DNA from: Lutraria lutraria
Lineage: Eukaryota > Mollusca > Bivalvia > Venerida > Mactridae
DNA: 64,000 bases
Direction of reading: 5' to 3'
Assembly (NCBI GenBank): GCA_964023205.1
Contig: OZ026847.1
Coordinates: 13,027,182 to 13,091,181 of the forward strand
Positions 48,879-59,711 of this stretch are shown here, in pieces (within the stretch, counting starts at the first letter, position 1; each line of letters opens with the position of its first letter). The translations under genes and the position numbers were made by a program. The notes beneath the pieces were generated by a model. That model saw only the letters and a program-made list of their open reading frames with translations. It did no database searches and was not told the origin of the DNA.

Positions 48879-49895
48879 TCTATTGTCTAGTCGATACGCT
48901 TAAAATACATAATTTATCCAAAGGAGACATATATCATCTTAGAGAGTAAGAATGCACATGGGCTAACGCTGACAATATCACATGGATGATATTCTGATGT
49001 TGCGATAGACAGACAAACCCAAGCAACTCATTATATATATTATATATCATTTCAACAACCGTAACGAACAAATACATGTATTATAGTATTAATTAGAAAG
49101 GTAACCCTTTCGAAATACACTGCAAATTGATCTTTGAAATCAGAAATCATTTTAGGTAAATGTGTAGTAACACAACATTGTTCATTCTTGAACGTGTCGG
49201 AAGATACTAATCTTTAATGCACAATCTGCTGACTTCATGGCCTTTTTCTCTTCACTGCAGTTAACTTCGCATAAACAACCATGGTCATTTTTGCAATTTT
49301 TTCGGCTTTAACGATGAAGGAAAACATCAGGCGTACATCTTGTACAAAACACCGACCTTACCGTACACTAGTTAGACATCTTCCTCAAATCAGTCAAATG
49401 TGAACATTTTTGTTCCAGGAATGGTTAGAATTCTAAGTGTTGAAGGGCTAGTAATTACTAGTCTAAAACCATAACCACTCGTCCATGAACGTCCTTGTGT
49501 TTTATTTTACTGTGTATTTGAAGATGGGGCAGTTTTACAAGTATTGAATCTATTCAGACACGATTCGACAAAGAAATTGAGATTGTGTTCCAACAAACGA
49601 AGAGGTTCTGGAAAGGCCTCAAATAACAGAAACGTAATAATTTCATGAACAGTAAGTCTTGGAATCTTGAGTTGTGTTCACTGATAACAGAAAAGGCAAT
49701 GTTATTTTGATGAAAGCGGGATTTTTATACCTTGCTTTGCTTGAATTGTTTTCTTATCATTATACAAAGTATTCTAATATTAGTCAAGTAACACTTTATA
49801 CAGTATATTTTCAAAACATACCTGAAGAAATAATTATGTGCTTTGGTTCATTCCTGCAGCAAATATATATAATAGATAAACTAAAATTCATTTAT
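48879..49895. other. AT-rich stretch with no supported gene
   Basis: Nothing recognised apart from a (TA)-rich run at about 49031-49048 and an unassigned frame at 49674-49901 (plus). Confidence 0.35.
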
Positions 49896-50063
49896 TTATG
49901 ATAAATAATCTTTTGCAACAAGGTCGTACCTTTCGAAAGTATCACTACTCAATTTGTTTTTGGTCCCGAGAATTTGGTATGATTCGGGTTGCGGGATTTG
50001 GGGGAGGTTATTAGTTCGGGGAAGATATATTTTGTATGCGCTTTTTCTAGTAATCCGTTCTTG
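49896..50063 (-). CDS. Open stretch without ATG, exon-like or decayed, minus strand
   Basis: After an in-frame TAA at 50066-50064 the minus strand is open for 55 codons to TAA 49898-49896. The peptide looks protein-like (NLPQIPQPESYQILGTKNKL, FERYDLVAKDYLS) with little AT bias. It has no ATG. It lies 61 bp beyond the stop of the next frame and in a different phase, so it may be the next exon or the continuation of a frameshifted pseudogene. Confidence 0.3.
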   Translation of the reverse strand, partial: QERITRKSAYKIYLPRTNNLPQIPQPESYQILGTKNKLSSDTFERYDLVAKDYLS

Positions 50064-50124
50064 TTAATATATAAAAGAAGTTTACATATTTCCCAAGAAT
50101 ATTTAATAACTAAAAGAGCTGAGG

Positions 50125-50352
50125 TCAGTCCATCTTAAGCGCTTGCAAAGGCTCCAATTTAACATTCGAAGTTTGATTTCTTCGCCTCCTAAACACCATC
50201 CAATCATATAAATGATTTCTGTCTAATAGTAGGAGAATCCACGAGATCATACATGTTTTATAACGTTCTCTTTTATGTAGTTTTTTGTTTTCTTTTTCTA
50301 GAGCCCGTAAATCGTGGACAATGTTCTTTGTTAATGCGTAAGTTGTGGCCAT
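50125..50352 (-). CDS. Unidentified 75-codon frame, minus strand
   Basis: ATG at 50352 gives MATTYALTKNIVHDLRALEK, then a Lys/Arg-rich segment, a hydrophobic run ISWILLLLDRN, an RRRR run and a Leu-rich end. Codon use is less AT-biased than the flanks, and CpG density rises just upstream (CACGGCGTACGT). It might be the start of a single-exon gene or the N-terminus of a decayed transposase; a hydrophobic run followed by RRRR occurs in some PIF/Harbinger proteins, but that is only a loose likeness. No domain is recognised. Confidence 0.35.
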   Translation of the reverse strand: MATTYALTKNIVHDLRALEKENKKLHKRERYKTCMISWILLLLDRNHLYDWMVFRRRRNQTSNVKLEPLQALKMD

Positions 50353-50753
50353 ACGTACGCCGTGTTCGGCAATGTCTCGCTTTAGACTGCGGGCTTAAAT
50401 ATATTTTATGAATAACAAGATGGTGGGCATATTGGTTCCGCTCTTTTTTTAAATGTTCACGATACGTGTATATTTGTTTTTATTTATCGGGAACCCGTTT
50501 CCATTTCGAATGAAAGCAATTGTAGGTGTCCGCTATCACATTTCTGGTTGAATAATTAACTCTGGAAAGCTCATTGCCTAGAAATGACAGATGTGTGGAA
50601 ATAAATAAGCTGTCATTCTCGTTTCACTAACCAGATGAATGCAGTGTCGATGATAGCCATTGTGTCTGTTATAGGCGATACGTTACAACGTGGTAGAGAT
50701 TGGCGATCTTATCTCAAGTATTCTCATATAAACACCATGAAGTGTAACTGTCA
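50353..50753. other. Short non-coding stretch
   Basis: A short open frame from ATG 50635 runs into the following tandem repeat. Its upstream CACTAACCAG could be an acceptor, but the support is thin. Confidence 0.3.
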
Positions 50754-50840
50754 TTTAGCTCTTGGGATACATAAATTTAGCTCTTGGGATACATAAATTT
50801 AGCTCTTGGGATACATAAATTTAGCTCTTGGGATACATAA
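50754..50840 (+). repeat. Perfect 22-bp tandem repeat, four copies
   Basis: Units starting at 50754, 50776, 50798 and 50820 are identical (TTTAGCTCTTGGGATACATA plus AA), the last lacking its final base. Perfect identity suggests recent expansion and probable length polymorphism. Confidence 0.9.
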
Positions 50841-50964
50841 GCAGCATAAATGGTATGGCTGTCTGCGTATTTGAAAACGAACTAAACGTATACAGTCGTT
50901 CAACGTTTCGGACGTCGTTAAAACTGTCTGAATGTGCTGCATCCACCGTTGTGACTGTTATGTT

Positions 50965-51135
50965 ATATGGTAAGGCATTTACCTTTTGTCAGTTCTTTTA
51001 AATGGTGTTTACTTTTTGCCAGTCATCCTAAATGGTAAGGTGTTTACCTTTTGCCAGTTCTGTTAATTGGTAATGTATTTACCTTTTGTCAGTTCTGTTA
51101 TATGGTAAGGTGGTTACCTTTTTGTGAGTTCTGAT
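50965..51135 (+). repeat. Degenerate 35-bp tandem repeat, five copies
   Basis: Units contain ATGGTAAGG.GTTTACCTTTT followed by G(T/C)CAGTTCTGTTA. Starts fall near 50965, 51000, 51030, 51065 and 51100. Each unit holds a small palindrome (GGTAA...TTACC). Confidence 0.75.
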
Positions 51136-53233
51136 ATCAATGGTTGGCAATAATGAATATTCCAGTATAAAAATAAAAAGTCCTCTATATCTATTGAAGA
51201 TCCCTGGTGAATGCATGTACATAATGTTTCATACAAAACCTTTGACTAATCATTCCTTTTCTCATAAATTGACAAACATTCACAGTTAAACAAACTTAAA
51301 TTCACACATTACGAAGGATTGAAAGTAGTTACAGCTTCATGAGTTTGGGTTGCCGTCTGTACTGGTTGCTAACTTCAGTACTGGTAAGTTGATCCCCCTT
51401 ATAGACCTGAGATACGGATCATAATTGGCATTGAATCAGATTAAAACAATCTATTATCACTTTTGAATAGATTTTATGTTGCGTAAAGTGAAACTGTAAA
51501 TGCCTCTTTGTGACGTTCTAAATATTTTATAATCTCGGATATCGGATTAGGTTTGTGCTTTTCTGTCATGTATTCAGCTGCCGGAGGTATTGGAAAACAC
51601 AATGAGCCGTTACATAATGGTCTTGACAATAACCCCGATACAGTGAGCCAAACTGAACACTAGTTTGATGTATGTATGATTACATTCTTAATTCTTAATG
51701 GAAATCAGTCTAGGATGATAACTTCTTAGAGGTCATTGTCCTTAAATACTAGACTTTTATTTCAATCATTTAGCTAGCTCGTCAAAAGCTTAGTTCATTA
51801 AAACGGGGATAATATGACAGTTATTCAAACCCTCTAGTGGTTATGTGCTAATGTAGAGTTTTTAAAGAATCGCGCATTTAGTGTTTGGTGAGGGCGATAT
51901 TTGTTACTGTGTTTTTTTTTTCTAGGAATACTTTTCTCATGTATATTCAAATAGGATATTACGTAAAACTGAAAGTAATCAAAGGAATTAAATACGTATT
52001 AAATGTTGATTCCTTACCTATCCTATATTTGTAACCAATAGTACCATCAGAAAACTATTGAAATTGAAACAAGTTGTCACCGCAGTATCAGTCGTAACTA
52101 TCTTTATATTTGTTGTTTAGTCATAATTAGGAAAATAGCTTAAGTAAAACTTCACACATATCTACTCGATCGCTGATGCTTTGTACTCTCCCATTTATAT
52201 CTGAAGAGAGAGAGAGAGTTACGCGAGCATTTTGTAAATAAGCACTTCGGTTTTCTTTTAACCATAACTACCATCATGGCAAATTCAAGGTACCACTTGA
52301 TTTCAAAAGAACAAAGCCATAGACAGTGATAATGAATGATACCAAACATTGGCATTCAATAAAATCTCAGAAAAAAACCCCTGAAAATACCAACTAATTT
52401 AACAAGGGCATGGCGGCTGTTGAAAAATATCAACATTCATGCGCGCCGAGCGAGTGACGACTATAGAAAGCTGAACTATCGGTTAGTTACAAAAAACGCC
52501 CCATGAAAGAAAACTAGCATTTTAGACGTTTGAAAATATTTCCAATTTATTTAAGGTCTACTGTAAGCTATTTATTTTGTGCAACTTATGTGTCGCTCAT
52601 TTCTGTTGTTGATATTCCTGTCTCTATGATAGCCAATGATAGATATAAGGAAGCTTGGTTTGATATATTAATTCAACACTTCTTCCAGACGATAGATAGC
52701 ATTTAAGGTCAAGTGGTTATTTGGTATATTTTCATGAGTATGTGAGAATGTGAGGCGAACACATTATTTAAAAGATTGCTCTACCGATAGATTACAAACA
52801 GAAAAAAACTCGATAGCCATTATATAAACTATTTTGTAAATTCAATGTAAATGAAAATAAAAAAAACATATATAGAAGGTGATACGATGATAAAATGTTC
52901 AGACAAAATAAAAAAAATATGTCAAACAGTTTTGTTTATTATAATAGTGTGTAATCTTTTGAAAGGGCCAATCATGATGGCTCATGAGACACCTATCGTT
53001 TGAGCGCACAGAACCTCCCGGATCCGTTCTCGTTTTTTCCGGGCGCTTGGCTAAGACGGTAATCATTTTAGCTAGCGGCCCACAAACTGACCGTATCAGT
53101 TCTAGCCCAATCGTGAAATTGATACGGTATTTAAATCTGATTTGAAACAACCTCATTTTGGAAATCCATCAACATGTCCAGATGTGTGTGTATATTTGTG
53201 AAATACATGTTTTGTAGCGGTAACAAGAGACCA
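51136..53233. other. Mostly AT-rich; one G+C-richer minus-strand frame
   Basis: An (AG)n run lies at 52205-52218. The minus-strand frame 52899-53156 crosses a G+C-rich patch (52960-53110) reading LAKRPEKTRTDPGGSVRSND, with the inverted words GACCGTATC/GATACGGT at its edge. It could be an old transposon, but I cannot assign it. Confidence 0.3.
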
Positions 53234-53334
53234 CAGTCATGGTCCAGTGGTTAATGTGTTGGACATGTAACCCGGCGATACGATTTCGAATCCTGATTGT
53301 AACAGATCATACCCGTCTTAGAAAAATTGAAATC
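53234..53334 (+). mobile_element. tRNA-derived SINE head (Thr-like)
   Basis: The A box TGGTCCAGTGG (53240-53250) matches TRGYNNARNGG exactly, and the B box ATTTCGAATCC (53283-53293) is one change from GGTTCGANTCC at the spacing of a tRNA. The anticodon-loop region TGGACATGTAACCC would give TGT (Thr). Stems pair poorly, so it is a SINE or tRNA pseudogene, not a functional tRNA. Confidence 0.55.
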
Positions 53335-53441
53335 TGAGTTTATACTTACTTCTGAAGGTTCATATTTATGAGTTTATACTTATGTCTTTATGTTCATATT
53401 TTTGGATTTATACTTATGTCTTCATGTTTATATTTCTGAGT
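53335..53441 (+). repeat. 34-bp tandem repeat following the SINE head
   Basis: Three units, (T)GAGTTTATACTTA.(T/C)TCT...GTTCATATTT, start near 53335, 53369 and 53404. They may be the repetitive tail of the SINE. Confidence 0.65.
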
Positions 53442-55689
53442 TGCCAAGAGTGGAAAAAATGACCAAAAATATAACCAATTAATATAATGGTTAGCTTTAT
53501 TTCAGAATTTAAGTCAGGGGGAAAATTGGCCAAGAGGGTAAAAATTAGCCAATAATGTATAGTATTTCTGAAGACAGGGGGAAAAGGGGCCAAGAAGTTG
53601 CCGGCTCCTTATGGAAGGGTATGTTAGTAATTGTTAGAATAAAATCCAGGAAAGCTAGTCTAAGGTGAGCCGGCCGCCGTATATAACTGAAATATATTTG
53701 AAGAGCGACCAAAAGCGATAGGTAACTTCACCAACAGAGAAATATTATAATATATAACTATTGGATGGAATCTAAAAGATTCAAGTAGATATATGTGACC
53801 TAAATAGAGCAAAGAAAGGGAAAACCCTTGAGTATTCTAAGGAAATTAAAACCTATAAATACATTATTCAGTTGCGGACTGGAGATGAATGATATGTATA
53901 AAGAAATTACGACAAACGCGGGCATAACATATTGGGATGTTGTATGTATTTTTTAATTGTTTCATTATAATGGGCATTTTTATAAAATATAGAATAAAGG
54001 ATCTTATGCACCCTGCCCATGAGATGTATAAGGCACTATTCAACGATAGATAAATTATTCTAAAAGCTGCGGAATAATTTAATGCTTTACAAAGCTGCAA
54101 TATGTAATTAATGCTGCATTAGCAAACGATTGAAACTCATTTATGGACCAAAAGAAACCTTGAAAATATTGTCAAACCATTCTCAAATAATTTGATTACA
54201 AAATAAAACACTAAACAACATTTCATATATCAACAACTTAGTATTAAAATACGTAAATACATTAATGGCTTAAGTTAAGTGAAAATGATCTGAAATTGAT
54301 ATGGCACCAATATAACCAATACTGATTGTTCTCATTAATTTTATGTCATACTCTTCTATTCAATTATTGTTTTTGCTTTACGAACATATCCACTCATAAG
54401 GAACCCAAACCCTCATTTATGTTATCAATAAGATTGCGTCTACATTTGTTTTTTCTACGGATGTTGTTTGCTAACAAAGCTTATCCATTACGACCGGGCT
54501 ATCCATCAAAACTATTGTGATTTGGACACGCATGCGAAGTATAAAATTCACACACACCTTAAGTTTTGTCGAGACACAAATAAACGTCTGCATTCATCCC
54601 TAGAGTATACAAGAAAGTTTCGATACGTTTGAATCGAATTCCAATTATTTAGCTATTTTTTTATTTTTCAAAAGTGTTACAAATGATGTCCATCATATCA
54701 GATTTCAATATTTTTTTATATAATTGCTTCAAACTCCTCGTAAATGGATATCTTTTACGACAAGGGAAACGTGCCATTATAATACCGCAGTCATTTTACC
54801 GATATTTTGGATTCTATCGGCTATGGAAACAGAGAGAGGCGTCGTAAATATGCGTGGTGATACCTTGAGCTTTAAAACTGCTTTAATTTCTATGTTATAA
54901 ATATTATTGAAGTTGTATGCTGCAATAAAAATATTGAAATTAGAATGTTTATGTGCATCTGTTAATGGATTGTAACCTCTTAAGGTAAGCGGCTTTTAAT
55001 GAGTTTGCATTAGTTTTTATATGATATTCATCATCTACGCACTGACAGTTACATGGTTTCCTCAATGTCATTGTGTATGTTTGGTCGATAATATATATAA
55101 TTATATAAATGTTTCCTATGTCACTTATCGTTCTAAATCGGTGTTTCCCCCCTATTTTTGTACGATCATATGTGATGTGTGGTTTTGTGGGAAGATGGTA
55201 TTCTAGAAAGTAGTATCTTTTGTATGATTTTTTCTTCGAATCCTACTCACATTATTTTCCATTTTGATGAGTGAGATATTTCTAGATTTAAAAATAGTAT
55301 AATTTATATTTTAATACATACACTATTCGTAGGTGTATGCTTATTATAAAATACAAAGTAAAAAAGAAAATAATGTCAACATGAAGATTCACTTTTCTAT
55401 ACATATCGAAATTGTAACATAAAGAATAAAATCGTTTTATATTTTAATTAAATTAAATCTAATTGTATAATGACAGTACTTCACCACAAAAAGGAAAACA
55501 ATGAAATGTACATTTTGAAGTAGACTTAACAATTTGATACCGATATATGGGAGAGCTTCATTCCGATACATGTTTAGCCTACGCTAAATCGTAATCCTAT
55601 AAAATATGCATTTTTGACTCTCCGTTTTTTATAAATTATTTGTCATTCAATACATGAACTTTATTGTGACATTTAAAAAAAACCATTAT
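53442..55689. other. Non-coding stretch with a doubled G-rich motif
   Basis: CAGGGGGAAAATTGGCCAAGAG (53514) recurs as CAGGGGGAAAAGGGGCCAAGAAG (53575). Short frames (53864-54100 minus, 54326-54520 plus, 55021-55206 plus) are unassigned. Confidence 0.35.
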
Positions 55690-55834
55690 ATAAATATCAC
55701 ATCCCACATAGGGTGATAGAACGTAATGTTCACCCGAGACAAGTAATGTCGACCGAGGCGTTAGCCGAGGTTGACATTACTTTGTCAAGGGTGAACATTA
55801 CGTTCTATCACCCTATGTGGGATGTGATATTTAT
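55690..55834. repeat. 145-bp near-perfect palindrome
   Basis: The arms ATAAATATCACATCCCACAT...GTAATGTTCACCC and GGGTGAACATTAC...ATGTGGGATGTGATATTTAT pair with only a few mismatches. The centre is CCGAGGCGTTAGCCGAGG, itself palindromic. Transcribed, it would form a roughly 65-bp hairpin. Confidence 0.9.
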
Positions 55835-55966
55835 TTTATTATACCGAACAAAAAAACAAGTAAGAAAGACACTAAATGCAACAAACATTGTAACAAATAT
55901 AACGAAACTATAATAGAAATTGAAACGAAGCTTCTTTCTGACACCATAGTTACTTTTGCTGTCAAA

Positions 55967-56036
55967 ATGTCTACTGCAAAACCGGATGTCAAACTACAAG
56001 TATATTCTACTAAAGTGCCTAAAGTGTCTAGACAAG
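55967..56036 (+). CDS. Candidate first exon inside the palindromic element
   Basis: GTCAAAATGT gives an ATG with A at -3. The frame reads MSTAKPDVKLQVYSTKVPKV then SRQ and ends at CAAG/GTTAGT, a fair splice donor, after 70 nt (phase 1). The frame is open further upstream (from 55817), so the start is a choice by context. No known domain. It may be a leftover of the autonomous element's gene. Confidence 0.3.
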
Positions 56037-56220
56037 GTTAGTATTCGATACGACAGAGATGGATTAAAATTCGACACCCGGTAAAATCGCGTGAGCGCGT
56101 GAGGGCAGTTTCGTTATGGCAAGCGGGCCGAAATGTAATGTCAGAGGGTAACATTACGGATTGTCACCCTCTGACGTCACATAAGACTATAGAGTAAATA
56201 AGTCACGTGAGGTATAATAA

Positions 56221-57502
56221 TATTTAATGTAGTAGGTCCCAGGTTGATAAATCATTTTTCTAAATCTTGAAGTTTCTCCAGGTTTGGTATGATTATTTTC
56301 TAAAAATAAAATATGGCTACCAAGGAGACATGTGTAAAATATTGTCGAGCGTATCATATGACTAAAAGGAATTGACCTTAGCTTATAGTTTCATACATTT
56401 AAGATTAACACAATTATTATTCAAAATTACATTTGACAACAAAATTAATATATTTTTATAAGATTGTATTATTGACAATCTGGAGTTAAGTCCCTTAGCA
56501 TTGAAATCGGTGTTTTAAAAAGAGATAATATTTTTGTTCAAATAATTTAAATTCAAGTTTAATATTCATGTTTTGCTTTTAGCGCCGCAATTGCATTGGT
56601 ATTACTTTAATGAAATTTGATGTACACGGCATCGTCACAAATCTATGTTTGAATACAGGGCCTTGTGATGCTCCGAGAAAGGCTGTCATTCGCTGTCTTC
56701 ATCATTATCGATTACCCACTCTTGGTTCAAAGGATATTCACTGAAAGACTGTTTTCAGTCGCTACTGACTATCGCTCAGTCAGTTTGAAGGCTCTACTCG
56801 ACTCTCGAGCAGTTGATACTTTCTCTTCATTTGGTTATGTATCTATTAGAAGAGTCGAAGTGAAAAATATGTGTTTAAATTTTGAATTTATTTTGACATT
56901 GCTGTCGATAAAGAGTTTAGAATGTTAAAATAGTGTTCCTATTTTTTCCTATAAGTTAACAAAAACTTTGTGAGTGAATACCTGATTTATGTTCTCATTG
57001 TATATATATTTACAACTTGATGTAAATTATTCAGACGAAGAAGAAAAATCATTATTTTGTGACCGTGTATGTGCATGAACCTATCAGGTAAGATCCTTTT
57101 TTTATGTTAGTAAGTCGAACAATAATTATATAAAAATAAATACATCCGTAAATGCATCGTTTCATGTATCTTGATTAAGGACTATTACATTTTTTATGGA
57201 CATCATTGTTAACATAAGGATTTCGTTGTAAGAAATAAGAAAAATATATAAATAAATTGAACATTCAACAATTGTAACAAACACAACAACTATGATACAT
57301 ATGGGCTGTCGCGATAAGAAAATAAGAAACAGATAATATAATGGATTAAATTCAAGTTAGGTGGTATTACTATATTCTAGAAGTTTTAAATGAAAAAAAA
57401 TGAAAATGAACTAGCAAATGGCGCAATATTTAAAAAAAGTAACGTTTTTACTTTATTTTCTGGATTGTTTTAAATTGAAATAAAAACCTAATACATATAT
57501 TT
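56221..57502. other. AT-rich stretch with one G+C-richer open frame
   Basis: The frame 56665-56928 (plus) reads MMLRERLSFAVFIIIDYPLL and later SVSLKALLDSRAVDTFSSFG. Its first 170 nt have GC-rich third positions and start near AATACAG, a possible acceptor. All three plus frames are open over its first part, so coding is uncertain. No domain is recognised. Confidence 0.3.
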
Positions 57503-57625
57503 ATGAAAAATAATCGAATAAAGAGACAACATTTAATCATATCAATTTGGCGTTTGGCGTGTGTATTTATTTTTGTGGGTTTGTTGAATATACAAAAATG
57601 GACGTTAAATGAACAGAATCAACAG
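57503..57625 (+). CDS. Exon 1 of a putative single-pass membrane micropeptide gene
   Basis: Forty-one codons from ATG at 57503: a basic N-terminus (MKNNRIKRQH), a 20-residue hydrophobic helix (LIISIWRLACVFIFVGLLNI) and a polar stretch QKWTLNEQNQQ. It ends at CAACAG/GTAATG, a reasonable donor, in phase 0. The layout (short basic tail, one helix, polar lumenal side) is that of a type II signal anchor, as in Golgi enzymes or small integral membrane proteins. It can join in phase 0 to 58013-58063 for a 57-residue protein. Without the splice the frame runs to a stop at 57697. A longer gene with further exons is possible. Confidence 0.4.
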
Positions 57626-58012
57626 GTAATGCTTTTTAATGATTGTTTTTATAGTAATTTCAGAAAAAGTTATTTAGTTACGCAATGTTTTCTGTAGTCT
57701 GGTCATCTTACGAGTAGGGAGGGGGCTGCATGTGATTATTTCTAGGAGTTCTGTTCATTTCTGTTTAATTATATTTACTCTTTATGCACTCCCACTTCTT
57801 GTAGAATTTAAGATACTTTAATGACACTTAAATGAAGTCGTTACTTTTTTAATCTAATGAAATATAGGAGTGCCGGAAATTCACATATACATTGTGTATA
57901 TATGTACAATTCTGAAATATGTTGGTGCTTTAAACTTGAACAAAACTTTTGTACTCAATGGTATAAAACTGAATGGATTTGTTTGTTTGAGTTTTACATC
58001 TCTTTTAAACAG
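57626..58012 (+). other. Putative 387-bp GT-AG intron
   Basis: Starts GTAATG and ends GTTTTACATCTCTTTTAAACAG, a good polypyrimidine tract and acceptor. Confidence 0.35.
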
Positions 58013-58063
58013 CCCAAGTCAGATGAGGCGGACAGTTCAGTTAAACCAAAGAACCAGTACTAG
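58013..58063 (+). CDS. Exon 2 (terminal) of the putative micropeptide gene
   Basis: Sixteen codons, PKSDEADSSVKPKNQY, then TAG at 58061-58063, in phase 0 with exon 1. The hydrophilic tail is consistent with the soluble end of a membrane protein. An alternative frame through the same acceptor is open to 58199 (QMRRTVQLNQRTSTRLQFSV and on), so the choice rests on phase compatibility with exon 1. The 3' UTR would run to the poly(A) signal at 58439. Confidence 0.35.
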   Translation, partial: PKSDEADSSVKPKNQY

Positions 58064-58438
58064 ACTCCAATTCTCGGTGAGCAACTGCCTACTTTCTAAC
58101 ATAAAGAGACATGCTCGGTGGCTTGGCTCGGACCCACGGCCCTCTATAAGTAGAAACATAATTATAAAAAAACATTTCAATCGCCATCATAACAACTGAA
58201 GAAGAGAATGTGATAATTATTATATGATAATAAACATGGATGTAAATTTTAGTCCTTCCTCACAATTAGATATCTTGAATTTGCAGTATATCTTATGTTT
58301 ATTAATTTCGTGTTTGAATTGCATCACGTGTAAATTGTATATATACTTGTACAACTTATAAATGTTTTGCTATTGTTATTTGTATATATAATTCATTGGA
58401 TCATGTAAGCAGAAACATGTATATATGTTTACGTTACA

Positions 58439-58444
58439 AATAAA
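58439..58444 (+). terminator. Poly(A) signal of the putative micropeptide gene
   Basis: TTACAAATAAAGAATCTTGAATG has AATAAA at 58439-58444, preceded by T/A-rich 3'-UTR-like sequence. Confidence 0.45.
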
Positions 58445-58943
58445 GAATCTTGAATGTTAGTATCCGAGCTGGTAATATTGACCGATATCAATATTTTATA
58501 TTTATCTTGTCTTGGAAAATTGTCTAGAACGTGAATGAAACATCAAACCGAGTGTCTGAATGGAATCACTTGTTTTAGTCTTTAGACTGATTGAAGCAGC
58601 ATGCCCAGGTGCAGTGAATATTCCCAATGTACACAAGAAATTGAGGACTAAATATAGAAATAAGACAAATGTCAAAATATCCAAAAACAAAGTGTGCAGG
58701 AAATGGAATTTAAACATAACTAATGGTAATAGTTTTAGAGGCGTTAATAACATGCTCAATATGTACAGCATAACCGAGTATCATGTATTTTATGAAATAA
58801 TGAAGTTAAAAATGAACACATAGACGAAAATTATGACAAAACATCGTACCTCGTTTTTATCATAACAAACAGAACATTAATTGAAACTAATTGATTTATT
58901 GTTTTTCACGAATGGTTGCATGGTGACATTCCATTCTTAATTT
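58445..58943. other. Short stretch with opposing frames, unassigned
   Basis: Frames 58502-58771 (minus) and 58560-58823 (plus) overlap on opposite strands and neither has a domain I know. Confidence 0.35.
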
Positions 58944-59680
58944 CGGTGTAACATTACCAAGCTCCCCTTTTCAGGTTACTCCAAGGAATTTGAAAAACGT
59001 TTTAAATTTACCGGGAAGGGTACAATCAAAACGTGTTGAGATTACCCCCTCCATTTTCAAATTCCCTACCCGGTAATCCAAAAACGTTTTCAGGTTACCC
59101 TGAGGGTGCCTTGAGAACGTTTTCAGATTATCCCCGGGTAATAATTTGACAATTCATAATAAGAGAGAGCTTTCAAACGAATAAGTAGAGTCCAAACACA
59201 TAAATGCATGTACTACAGTTATTTTGCAACCATAAAGTGAGTTCAATCTCCATCATAGACGGATTGGATTTTTCATAATGACGAAACCAGATGACGAAAT
59301 CAAATGACGTCATATACTGACAAGTTCATTTCTTCATCATGGAATCTCATGGGCGTTATTGCGCAAATACCAATGCAATATTGGATTGTTTTGCCAAAAT
59401 AAAAATAAGAAACTATTAACTATAATAGCTTTTCTGAACACAAGTAAGGGTGGGATTGCAAAGGTCTGGTCTTGCATTTTTGTTAATTAATTGAATAAAG
59501 GTGCGTGCTCTCCATAACCCTAATAGGATGCCATAGCTGCATATAATTATTGTTAAACAAGAATATGTATGTCAATCAAACATGCTGACTGTGGAATTAT
59601 AACCTTTAAAATAAACGCTTTCGCCACGAAGAATCAACAGAGGGGCTGGTACTTTGAGAACTTGTTAAGTTACCGGGTGT

Positions 59681-59711
<31 letters not shown>

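Larger units (their letters stand above)
55690..56220. mobile_element. TIR element whose left end is a long palindrome
   Basis: The left end contains AGGGTGATAGAACGTAATGTT followed by CACCC. The right end, reversed (56178-56140), contains AGGGTGACAATCCGTAATGTT followed by ACCC, so the termini are related inverted repeats. Each terminus also folds on itself: the left as a 145-bp palindrome, the right as GTCAGAGGGT...ACCCTCTGAC. Between them lie a short ATG frame with a splice donor and a CpG-bearing patch (AATCGCGTGAGCGCGTGAGG). The outer boundaries are approximate. The superfamily is unknown. Confidence 0.5.

Noticed and set aside
53234..53306. Functional tRNA-Thr gene
   Set aside because: Acceptor and T-arm stems pair poorly, so it is a tRNA-derived SINE or relic.
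55713..55913. 66-codon frame through the palindrome
   Set aside because: Its first third is the palindrome arm and loop, so openness follows from the inverted repeat.
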